NCBI GenBank assembly: GCA_964386325.1
Contig: CAYLQY010000013.1
Location: forward strand, 1 to 64,000
DNA from: Anaerorhabdus sp964386325
GTDB taxonomy: Bacteria > Bacillota_I > Bacilli_A > Erysipelotrichales > Erysipelotrichaceae
DNA: 64,000 nucleotides
Reading direction: 5' to 3'
Below are positions 15,739-23,806 of the stretch, piece by piece. A program made the translations under genes and the position numbers. Each line of letters opens with the position of its first letter. Positions within the stretch are counted from its first letter, which is position 1. Under the pieces are notes generated by a model. That model saw nothing but the letters and a program-made list of their open reading frames with translations, did no database searches and had not been told where the DNA came from.

Positions 15739-17187
15739 CTATTCCTCGATGAGATTTTTAATACTGACAGGATACATATACATTGGATCATATTGAAAGT
15801 ATCCTTTTTTTCCATAGAAATCTCCTTTACACCAACGAAATCCATCAATGGCTATATCTGATAGAAATTCTTCAATAATTACAGAGCTTTTTTCGGGCAT
15901 AATTATAATTACATCTCCTTGTATACTTTCTCGTAGACGCGCAGGTGTTGACTCAAGAACCATAGAATAAGATTCACTTGTTCTTCCAATAGGATGCATT
16001 ACAATTGGATCAAATTGAAAATAGCCTACTATTCCACTATATGAGCCAATACCCCACCTATACCCATCTTTCTCTTTCTTATTAAATAACTCAAGCACCT
16101 CAAATTGACTTCCGTTTGGAATAATTGTTTTAATGTCCCCAGATACTACATTCTCTCTCAATCTTGCTCCAGATTTTGTTAGTACCATCATAATGTCAGT
16201 TTTTGATTCAATTGGTGGATACTCAATATCAGAAGTAGGATACATTTTTAATGGATTATATCGGACATATCCATTTTGTCCTTGATAGGCAACTTTGTAC
16301 CAATATGCATTGTCAATTTCCTTATTCTTAGTGAATTCTAAAATGGTCGCACTTGTTCCGACTTCTAATATATTAAGTTTTTCACCAAGAGGATTTGAAT
16401 GTAAATGCATTTCATCTCCTCCACTAATAAATACCATTTTATATTTATTATTAATATCCTTACCAATAAGATACATTACATTTGGATCATATTGAAAGTA
16501 TCCTTCAAATTCCTTATACTTAGCCCAACCCCATCTGAATCCATCAGAAGCAACCCAACTATAAATATCAATTACTTCAAAGACGCTTCCGTTTTGGATT
16601 GTAGTTAAAATAACACCATTAACAACATCTTTCCTAATTCTCATTGCTGAACCATTTAAAATAGCTTGAACATTATTAAATGGCTCTGGTTGTTCTGGAA
16701 TGTTTCCTAATTCAAGTTGAATCATGCCCAAAAATCTTTGCCATCCTAAATCAAGTGTTCTGTGTGGACAGTATTTGTCATTGTAATCTTGATGCTTTGT
16801 TACTTTTGAAATATCCCAGTTTCGTTCTTTTAGCAATTGTGCTATCACTTTCACGGCATTTTTCTCTGCTAATAAAAATTTTTCTATATCAGAGTCATTC
16901 TTACTATAGCAAATTTCAATAGAAATCCCATTTCTATTACCATATCCTTCAGCTCCGTCACCTGCATTCCAAGTATTACGATCAAATGGTACACCTTGAA
17001 TAGCTTCCTTATCATCAACAGCAACATGAAAAGAAACTTGATTACTATTTGAAATCATATAGTTGATTTCATTGTTAGCTGAAGCGTTATTACCTGTGTT
17101 ATGCACAATTATCATTTTTGCATCCATACTATATGGACACTTAATTTTATAATTGCTTTGTGATACTAGATTTTTTTTAATTTCCAT
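15739..17187 (-). CDS. N-acetylmuramoyl-L-alanine amidase with SH3-like repeats
   Basis: This 482-residue protein begins with an amidase_2 domain (residues 1-160). Zinc ligands are visible in MIIVHNTG and in TKHQDYNDKYCPHR; the substrate-cleft motif FHVAVDD is also present. It would cut the amide between muramic acid and L-Ala. Three to four repeats of an SH3b-like unit follow (MRIRKDVVNGVI, ARLRENVVSGDI, ARLRESIQGDVI, each ending in GYFQYDP-like motifs), which probably bind the cell wall. No signal peptide is present, consistent with export through the holin downstream. Confidence 0.88.
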   Translation of the reverse strand: MEIKKNLVSQSNYKIKCPYSMDAKMIIVHNTGNNASANNEINYMISNSNQVSFHVAVDDKEAIQGVPFDRNTWNAGDGAEGYGNRNGISIEICYSKNDSDIEKFLLAEKNAVKVIAQLLKERNWDISKVTKHQDYNDKYCPHRTLDLGWQRFLGMIQLELGNIPEQPEPFNNVQAILNGSAMRIRKDVVNGVILTTIQNGSVFEVIDIYSWVASDGFRWGWAKYKEFEGYFQYDPNVMYLIGKDINNKYKMVFISGGDEMHLHSNPLGEKLNILEVGTSATILEFTKNKEIDNAYWYKVAYQGQNGYVRYNPLKMYPTSDIEYPPIESKTDIMMVLTKSGARLRENVVSGDIKTIIPNGSQFEVLELFNKKEKDGYRWGIGSYSGIVGYFQFDPIVMHPIGRTSESYSMVLESTPARLRESIQGDVIIIMPEKSSVIIEEFLSDIAIDGFRWCKGDFYGKKGYFQYDPMYMYPVSIKNLIEE

Positions 17188-17220
17188 AATCTTCTCCTTC
17201 TCTTAATTGAGTTTTATGTT

Positions 17221-17421
17221 TTATTTTAAATTCTCAACTTTGTTAATTAACTTGAAAATATAATAAATTAAAATTATTTTTCTTAGGATTATATTCAAAT
17301 TATTTTTAATGATAATAATACAAGATATCCCATCATAAACTTGAATGGATATCTTTCTGAGTGGTAACTTTTGTGCATGCCCTATAATAACTTTCAATAC
17401 TTTTTCATTCTCAATTATCAT
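17221..17421 (-). CDS. Hypothetical small protein
   Basis: This 66-residue frame has GAGGTG 6 nt before ATG 17421. It starts MIIENEKVLKVIIGH and ends in an Ile-rich hydrophobic stretch (IILRKIILIYYIFKLI). It could be a small membrane-associated protein or chance in AT-rich DNA. No family is recognised. Confidence 0.35.
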   Translation of the reverse strand: MIIENEKVLKVIIGHAQKLPLRKISIQVYDGISCIIIIKNNLNIILRKIILIYYIFKLINKVENLK

Positions 17422-17582
17422 ATATTTCACCTCAATAGAATTTGTACTATGTTCTATCCATTAAAACAATAGCATTGGGTTAAATGCTTATTTTTTGGGA
17501 TGAAAGCGAATCAATAATAAATTAATATACACTTGATTTTATCTTTTCCTTATTTTACAATTACGAAAAGGAGCGTGATATT

Positions 17583-17966
17583 ATGTCATTTGCAAAAAAC
17601 CTTGCCCGGTGTAGAGTAATCGCTGGATTCAATCAAAGTGAACTAGCATTAGAATTAGGTATCGATAAACGTACTGTTTCTTCTTGGGAAAATGAAAGAA
17701 CAACTCCAAGCATTGAAGTAATAAAGAAAATTGCTGACATTTTAGGTTGTTCTATAGATAGCCTAATTAATTCTGATAGTGTATTGAATGAAGACGAAAT
17801 TAGTATCCCTATTAAATCTTCAACTGATGCCAGAAGATTTTTAATGGCAATTCCATTGCTTTCAACCTTTTCAAAGGTTAATTATTCTAAACTTAGTGAT
17901 GAAGAAGTCATTGATTTTGCTAATGATATAGTAGACTTACTAAAAATAGTAAGTAAAAATCGATAG
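17583..17966 (+). CDS. XRE-family repressor
   Basis: This 127-residue protein has an N-terminal Cro/C1 helix-turn-helix (residues 4-60: ARCRVIAGFNQSELALELGIDKRTVSSWENERTTPS). The helical tail contains KLSDEEVIDFANDIVDLLK. It is the only plus-strand gene in this stretch and is divergent from the amidase operon, so it may repress it. GAGCGTG lies just upstream of ATG 17583. Confidence 0.85.
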   Translation: MSFAKNLARCRVIAGFNQSELALELGIDKRTVSSWENERTTPSIEVIKKIADILGCSIDSLINSDSVLNEDEISIPIKSSTDARRFLMAIPLLSTFSKVNYSKLSDEEVIDFANDIVDLLKIVSKNR

Positions 17967-17982
17967 TACTCTAAAAATTAAT

Positions 17983-18014
17983 AAAGAAGTAGAGAAGTTA
18001 TTCCCTACTTCTTT
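17983..18014. terminator. Bidirectional terminator
   Basis: AAAGAAGTAG (17983-17992) pairs with CTACTTCTTT (18005-18014) between convergent genes, with a T-run on the plus strand. Confidence 0.75.
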
Positions 18015-18017
18015 TCA

Positions 18018-19154
18018 TTACTTAGTTAGCGTATACACTGCTGTATCTATTTGACAATATCCATAGACTCCATTAAATAGACAGTATGCCCATTGATATC
18101 CATCTGATTGAATACCATCAACTAAGTAGACTACACTTACACGAGCTCCTTGAGGAACCATTGCAAGTTCTCTACCATTGACCACACTTTCTCTAATTCT
18201 CATTTTCATCCCAACTGTCGTAATGTATAACGGATGTGCATTCCCATCTGTTTTTGAAATGGTATAACAATTAAATGTATCAATTTGACTATAACCTTTA
18301 ACTCCGTTAAATTCGCTTTGACACCATTGATAGCCATCTGACTGAATACCAGGAATGAAATTGGTGATTTTCAGTTTATTTCCAATAGCTACTGTAGATC
18401 TTACAACACCATTAACTAATGATTCTCGTATACGAACTGCTTGTTTAGTTGTATTGAGTGAGTAACCAGTGGTTGTGCTAGAAATTTCATCACCAAAAAC
18501 AATAGCATCTGAAATTTTTCTTGTTGAATTAATAATTGTCTCACCATCTACCCATAGTGATGTACTTCCTCCACCATCCATAGCTACTGCATACTTACAA
18601 CCAATAGCAATCATACAATCTGCTAATTCACTACCTGTGACATTTTCATCAGTACAAACAATGTATACTGTATAGGTACCATCGTTTGCTCGGGCACCAA
18701 TGGCTGTTCGTTTAGCCGCTTCATTATATAGTTCTGGATGTACGTAAACTGGGACTTTGTTTCCTTCATAAACCAACGAAAATGATCCTTGTCTAGTAAA
18801 TCCTGACTCATTCCACTCATCATCATTAATAAAAATGTTTCGTCCTTTATCGTAGTTAGCGATGCTTAGTTGATATGAAGGACCCACTATTCGATCAGAA
18901 GTAAATCCATACTTCATATCTTTCAAGTTTTTGAATCCTGAAGCATATTCAGGTGTTGTAGAAAATTGTTGAAATAATCCCCCATTAATGCAAATTCGTG
19001 GAACGAATGAAGAGCTAGCTTTTTTTTCTCGTAATTCATTAGCGGTTAAATATACATTGGCATCAAAACTTATTTTAGGTGTAAATTCGTTATTTTGGAA
19101 AGAAACAACTTTGTATTTCTTTCCACCATGATAAAACTCTCGATTTAAATTCAT
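18018..19154 (-). CDS. Phosphodiester glycosidase-like protein (NAGPA domain) with SH3-like repeats
   Basis: This 378-residue protein has an N-terminal NAGPA/phosphodiester glycosidase-type domain; the signature VAMDGGGSTSLWVDG near residue 200 is clear. Two SH3-like repeats follow (VRIRESLVNGVVRS, MRIRESVVNGRELA), each ending GYSQIDT/GYCQIDT, close to those of the amidase. It has no signal peptide. ATG 19154 is chosen because AAGGAG lies just upstream; the longer frame starting at 19277 has no such site. It may trim phosphodiester-linked sugars of wall polymers. Confidence 0.8.
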   Translation of the reverse strand: MNLNREFYHGGKKYKVVSFQNNEFTPKISFDANVYLTANELREKKASSSFVPRICINGGLFQQFSTTPEYASGFKNLKDMKYGFTSDRIVGPSYQLSIANYDKGRNIFINDDEWNESGFTRQGSFSLVYEGNKVPVYVHPELYNEAAKRTAIGARANDGTYTVYIVCTDENVTGSELADCMIAIGCKYAVAMDGGGSTSLWVDGETIINSTRKISDAIVFGDEISSTTTGYSLNTTKQAVRIRESLVNGVVRSTVAIGNKLKITNFIPGIQSDGYQWCQSEFNGVKGYSQIDTFNCYTISKTDGNAHPLYITTVGMKMRIRESVVNGRELAMVPQGARVSVVYLVDGIQSDGYQWAYCLFNGVYGYCQIDTAVYTLTK

Positions 19155-19170
19155 AATTTTCTCCTTATGT

Positions 19171-19188
19171 TGTTGTAAGCTTACAACA
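19171..19188. promoter_or_regulatory. Perfect 18-bp palindrome before the glycosidase gene
   Basis: TGTTGTAAGCTTACAACA reads the same on both strands. It lies just upstream of the glycosidase ribosome binding site, so a repressor dimer bound here would block the gene. A second palindrome GACTACA-TTT-TGTAGTC follows at 19197-19213. Confidence 0.55.
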
Positions 19189-19215
19189 TAAGAATAGACT
19201 ACATTTTGTAGTCTG

Positions 19216-20085
19216 TCAATACATTTGTCTATTATTTGTGGACTTATAGCTATTATATTCAAATCCTTTATATTCAATATCTTTTAAATTATATTTCCCA
19301 TGAAAGGGATTATCTGATTCTTGAGAATTTTCAAATGTTCTTAATCTTAATTCATAAATTGACTTAATCTCTTTCAAATCATCTACAGAATATATAACAT
19401 ATTCAATAATTCTTTTATCACTATTTTTAAACTTATCAAATTCAATAAATTCTAGAAATTTTTCATAATCATTCTTGAATTTTTCACTTTGCATATCGCA
19501 GTCTTCAAGTGCGATATAAACATCAAGTTTAACGTCAAATTTTGTTTCAGGGAACCATGTATCAAAATTAGATGTATATACTGGATATACATAAATAATG
19601 CTATTATAATCATCAAAATATTTCAAAAAATCATTAGATAACTTTTCACTTAAAACAAATGATTCATGCAGTGCAATAGGATAATATGCAACAGTACTTT
19701 CGAAATTAGGGGATTTTGAATAATTTAGATTGTTTTCAATTTGCAGTTGATTACATTGCTCACTAAGTATAAATTTTTGCTCTGGAAAATCTGTGAAATA
19801 ACCTACATACTCGACAACTGGATGAGCAGTTTGCTTATCATGAACATACATTTCATCCACGACTATATCGGTTTTGTATATAGTTCGTAGATAATTTTGA
19901 AAATTATCTTTGTTTTGGTAAATATTTTTGTATTTTTGAGGGATTTTACTGTATTCTATTTGATTTTCAATATTATATACAAAATTTATGATAACACTTT
20001 GCAAATAATTATTGCTCCACAAAACTGAGATTATTGCAAAACTGATTATAAGAATTACTATAATATATGATTTATTCTTCTTCAT
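19216..20085 (-). CDS. Membrane-anchored extracellular protein of unknown function
   Basis: This 289-residue protein has an N-terminal membrane segment (YIIVILIISFAIISVLW) after MKKNKS and no lipobox. The rest is hydrophilic and rich in Asn, Tyr, Asp and Lys, which suggests an extracellular domain. AGGAG precedes ATG 20085. It lies upstream of the glycosidase and could be in the same envelope-related group. No family is recognised. Confidence 0.6.
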   Translation of the reverse strand: MKKNKSYIIVILIISFAIISVLWSNNYLQSVIINFVYNIENQIEYSKIPQKYKNIYQNKDNFQNYLRTIYKTDIVVDEMYVHDKQTAHPVVEYVGYFTDFPEQKFILSEQCNQLQIENNLNYSKSPNFESTVAYYPIALHESFVLSEKLSNDFLKYFDDYNSIIYVYPVYTSNFDTWFPETKFDVKLDVYIALEDCDMQSEKFKNDYEKFLEFIEFDKFKNSDKRIIEYVIYSVDDLKEIKSIYELRLRTFENSQESDNPFHGKYNLKDIEYKGFEYNSYKSTNNRQMY

Positions 20086-20497
20086 TTTATATCTCTCCTA
20101 ATGCTATTGTATCATTATATAAGACAATATCCAGTTAAAACAATACTGATTTTAAGATAATCACAATTTAAACTATATGATTCACAATTAACTATCAATC
20201 TGAAGTTAACATAATTCTATTTTAAATTAAATAATTATACATTCATATCAATACTAATTTTATAAATATGTATATTTATTCTTTATATTCAATTGCTATA
20301 AATAGAAAATTTAAGTAAATTATTGTATCAATATATTATAAATTGGATTAATGATTTCATAGCTTTGCATAATATATAAATAACTTAGCTTTTCTGTAAA
20401 ATGTTAAATTCAGTAAGATTAATACCTAACAGCTATGCAAAATAATATTCTAACTTAAAACAATTCCTTTAGGAAAATTTATTTCTATTATTATGGT
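20086..20497. other. Long AT-rich intergenic gap
   Basis: About 410 bases with no supported gene. I see only AT-rich sequence with two loosely similar stretches (AGCTTTGCATAATAT near 20361 and AGCTATGCAAAATAAT near 20430). Confidence 0.5.
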
Positions 20498-20623
20498 TTA
20501 CTGAAAACAACTCCTTGTGTTTCTGTTTGCATATTGAAGTAAAGTTTTGTGTATTGCTATTGCACTCGGAGGCAAGGATGAATTTGTAATTTTCTTGTAA
20601 AAGTAATCGTAGCTATTTTTCAA
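20498..20623 (-). pseudogene. Truncated winged-helix (HTH_36) gene overlapping the virD4 stop
   Basis: A TTG codon at 20623 with AAAGGAG 9 nt upstream opens a 41-codon frame: LKNSYDYFYKKITNSSLPPS and so on to NRNTRSCFQ and a stop. It aligns residue by residue with the start of the intact protein of 7698-7970 (MKNGYMFFYNKIVSSSLPAN). The recognition helix is missing, so it should not bind DNA in the usual way. It overlaps the last codons of virD4 by 11 nt. Confidence 0.75.
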
Positions 20624-22355
20624 TTCGCAGTGCTCCTTTCTTACTATTAACTATTAGTTTAATTTGTCTTTTCCTTTTATCAGGGGATGATATTTGCGAT
20701 TGTAATATTCTTTGTATAATTAAGTGCAAATTTCCTGATTTTATATTTTGCTGGGTTCTTTCAGTGATTCTGTATTCTTTGCTTAGCGTAATTCCCCAAT
20801 ATTTAAATAATTTGAATAAAGTATGCATGGGATTACTTCCTGTTTTCATCAAGATAAAGTTTCCTTTCTTCAATGATTTCAATTCATCAGTTGTTAGTAA
20901 CGGTCTTTGAATCATCTGTAATGATTGAGAAGGATCGTTTTTTCCTTTACTCACTGATCCACTTAGTACTGTTTTATATCCTAGATTTTCACTCAATACT
21001 TTTGCAGTTTCACTATTAGGTGCAAAACCACCAAAAAGTGTATCTTGGCAGTTATCCATGATAATTGATGCTCCTTCTTTTCCATAGTTCTTTTCAAGTT
21101 GTGCTAATGATTGAATAAGGGCAACTATAGATATTTTTCTACTACGAGATGCTGAAAACATCATTTCAATGGATTGTATTTTAGGAATAGTTCCTAATTC
21201 ATCCAAATACATCACAATTCGATTTGATAACTTACCCCCATGTTCATCCGCAAAAGCGAGTATCTCCCGATAATATTGTTGTATCAAGAGCGATATCATG
21301 AAATATTTTGTGTTGTCTTCCTCAGGCATCACAAGGAAGATAGCTGATTTTTCTGTACAAAACTTCTCAATATCAACAGTTGTTTCAAAACATAGAATCT
21401 GTTCAATCTCTGAATCGATAAACGCATTGAGTCTTGATAGGATAGTTGATAAGACAGACATCATAGCTTGCTCACTGGTATTGAGTGCAGATCCCGCAAA
21501 CCATTTTGCTTTATGATCATCAGGTAAATAGCCCATTAACTCTTGAAACTTTGAAACTCCCTTTACCTTAGAAGGTTGTAATAAATCTTGAACAATCTTA
21601 AATACACTGATTATGTGTCTTTCTTCTTTCTCACAAAACTCCGCGATAATCAAAATGACGGACGTTAAAAGTCCTTCGGCGGAATCATAGAAGAATGCAT
21701 TTTGACCATAGTTATTAGATGATTCCGTATCAGAAAAGATAATTGTTTTGGATATAATCTTGGCATACTTTTCTGCCTTTGCTTTAAACGATAAATTTGT
21801 AGGTTCTTCTTTATACTTGTCCATATACTTATTCACCATATGAAGAAGATTGTTACCATCTGACATCATTGGGTTTCTCAAGTCAATGACACTGATGTTA
21901 TATCCATAGTATTCCTTTGCAATCCCAGCGTAGTTCCTATAGAGATCGCCCTTAGTATCAGTGGTGATAAACGACATTCCACATGCACATGCATATTCTA
22001 AGTTCGGATAAAGATAGTAGGCAGTCTTCCCAACACCTGCAGCACCTATCATTAATAGGTGAACATCATCGGTATCAACTAAGGCTATTTTATTATTCTT
22101 CATTGTTCCAACAATCAAACCTTGAGTAGTAGGGAGATTCTTTCCTTTTCTCCAATTAACTGGATCATAACCTACAGATTCAAAAGTATTTAGTATTTCT
22201 TTTCTAGTCGCAAATCGTGCAGTACCATGTTGACCATCACCTACTGTCTTAGATTTAATACGATTCAAACTATAGTTATTGTCTATGAACACAATGAAAC
22301 CAATTACTCCAAATATGCCAATAAATAGAAGAATTAATGTAATTTGACTGCTCAT
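20613..22355 (-). CDS. VirD4/TraG-type coupling protein
   Basis: This is the type IV coupling ATPase (about 580 residues) that links the relaxosome to the mating channel. It has N-terminal membrane segments (LILLFIGIFGVIGFIVFI), Walker A GAAGVGKT near residue 140, TDTKGDLY, and Walker B VMYLDELGTIP, as in the CD1115 group of Gram-positive ICEs. ATG 22355 lies 5 nt after the primase stop and just before the membrane segment; a longer frame to 22442 would overlap the primase. A decayed copy lies at 56765-57612. Confidence 0.93.
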   Translation of the reverse strand: MSSQITLILLFIGIFGVIGFIVFIDNNYSLNRIKSKTVGDGQHGTARFATRKEILNTFESVGYDPVNWRKGKNLPTTQGLIVGTMKNNKIALVDTDDVHLLMIGAAGVGKTAYYLYPNLEYACACGMSFITTDTKGDLYRNYAGIAKEYYGYNISVIDLRNPMMSDGNNLLHMVNKYMDKYKEEPTNLSFKAKAEKYAKIISKTIIFSDTESSNNYGQNAFFYDSAEGLLTSVILIIAEFCEKEERHIISVFKIVQDLLQPSKVKGVSKFQELMGYLPDDHKAKWFAGSALNTSEQAMMSVLSTILSRLNAFIDSEIEQILCFETTVDIEKFCTEKSAIFLVMPEEDNTKYFMISLLIQQYYREILAFADEHGGKLSNRIVMYLDELGTIPKIQSIEMMFSASRSRKISIVALIQSLAQLEKNYGKEGASIIMDNCQDTLFGGFAPNSETAKVLSENLGYKTVLSGSVSKGKNDPSQSLQMIQRPLLTTDELKSLKKGNFILMKTGSNPMHTLFKLFKYWGITLSKEYRITERTQQNIKSGNLHLIIQRILQSQISSPDKRKRQIKLIVNSKKGALRIEK

Positions 22356-22362
22356 CTTTATC

Positions 22363-23796
22363 TCAATAAAATCCAAAGGACATTTCTTTAGCTTGTCTTT
22401 TATTTTCTTGGAAAGGGAGTGATGCATGTTCGATTGAACCAAAAGTTTGATTATTCAACAGTAGTTCTTTTTCACAGTCTACACAAAGATTTAAACTTTC
22501 TCTAGCAACATCAAGATATGCTTCTGCTAGTTTAGTTGAGAACTCAGCTTCTGTCATGAGAATGCGAACTTGTTGAAGTTCTTTTTTCAATCGCTCCATC
22601 TTCTTTGAAATTGTTCCTTTATTCTTGTACTGCTTATATAAAGATTTTGAATCGATTTCCTCTCGTGTAGTTCGGACTTGATTATAAAGATTTAAAGACA
22701 TTCTCGTAATAATCATTGCCTCATCTTGAATCTTTTGTGGTGATATTTTTTCATCAAACTTCATATATAAATCTGCATAGACTTGATATAAGTCTTTAAA
22801 TCCGTAGTGTCTAGATGAATCATCTATTGTATTCTGTATTTTTTGAATACAGTTTTCTACTGCAATTAGATCCATAGAAATTTGTGCAGGTCTCGGTTCA
22901 AGTCCAGCAAGCTCTTTTAAATCTTCATTAAAGTCTTTGTTTTTTGCATGAAGATAATCAACTAGAATGAATGAGTTTTGACTCAGTGTATCCTTGATTT
23001 TTTCATAGCACTCATACCCAGCAGAATCACTATCTGTGCAAATATGACATATATTGATTTGCATGTTATCTTCTAACATCTTGGGTATCGCAAGCGTACT
23101 TACTCCACATAGTGTGAGATAGCTATGCTCTTTCCAATGTTCAGGATGCAACGTAATGTAGGATAATAAGTCAATCGGTGCTTCGAATACATACAATTGA
23201 TTTGAGCATCCCTTGTAATGGAAACTGTAATTTGGATTGGAACCTTCTACATTCCCTCGATAACTCTGTCCTTGTGTTGTGCTTGTACTTTTCTTATGTG
23301 CATGAGCTGGTATTCCTTGTTTATCATAACCAACAAAGACTACATTGTGATATTCTTTATCTTCATAAATCATTCCTAATTTTACAAATTCATCCACTAC
23401 ATTTTTATCAATGAGTCTTGTTTTGCATAAATAACCAATACAACGACTCATTGTTTCATTTTTAATAGGTAATGCAAATTCTTTCTTTTCTTCTGTTTGT
23501 TGTTTTCTTTCTTCAATTGTCAGTCCCTGATTGTTTGCATACTCTAGCAAAGTATCCATCGCATCTTTAAAGCGAACATCCATGAATTCCATTAAGAATT
23601 TTAGAGGATAACCACCTTCACCTGTTTTAAACAAAAACCATCGATTATCTCTCATCGTTAAACTTGAGTGCTTATCCCAACGATAATCTTTACCTTTCTT
23701 TGTAATGTTTTCACCACTATCTCTTAGAAAATCTGCGATATTCACTTGATTCACTAATTCATAATCATCTCTTGTATATTTCTTATAGTCTGACAT
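22363..23796 (-). CDS. DUF3991/TOPRIM primase-like protein
   Basis: This 477-residue protein starts with a DUF3991-type zinc-finger-like region (VNIADFLRDSGENITKKGKDYRW; FKTGEGGYPLKFLMEF), followed by a TOPRIM domain (YVFEAPIDLLSY acidic residue near 215; ICTDSDSAGYE near 268). A helical C-terminus follows. Such proteins are encoded beside relaxases in Firmicutes mobile elements and probably prime the transferred strand. AAAGGAG precedes ATG 23796. Confidence 0.88.
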   Translation of the reverse strand: MSDYKKYTRDDYELVNQVNIADFLRDSGENITKKGKDYRWDKHSSLTMRDNRWFLFKTGEGGYPLKFLMEFMDVRFKDAMDTLLEYANNQGLTIEERKQQTEEKKEFALPIKNETMSRCIGYLCKTRLIDKNVVDEFVKLGMIYEDKEYHNVVFVGYDKQGIPAHAHKKSTSTTQGQSYRGNVEGSNPNYSFHYKGCSNQLYVFEAPIDLLSYITLHPEHWKEHSYLTLCGVSTLAIPKMLEDNMQINICHICTDSDSAGYECYEKIKDTLSQNSFILVDYLHAKNKDFNEDLKELAGLEPRPAQISMDLIAVENCIQKIQNTIDDSSRHYGFKDLYQVYADLYMKFDEKISPQKIQDEAMIITRMSLNLYNQVRTTREEIDSKSLYKQYKNKGTISKKMERLKKELQQVRILMTEAEFSTKLAEAYLDVARESLNLCVDCEKELLLNNQTFGSIEHASLPFQENKRQAKEMSFGFY

Positions 23797-23806
23797 ATTT
23801 TCTCCT

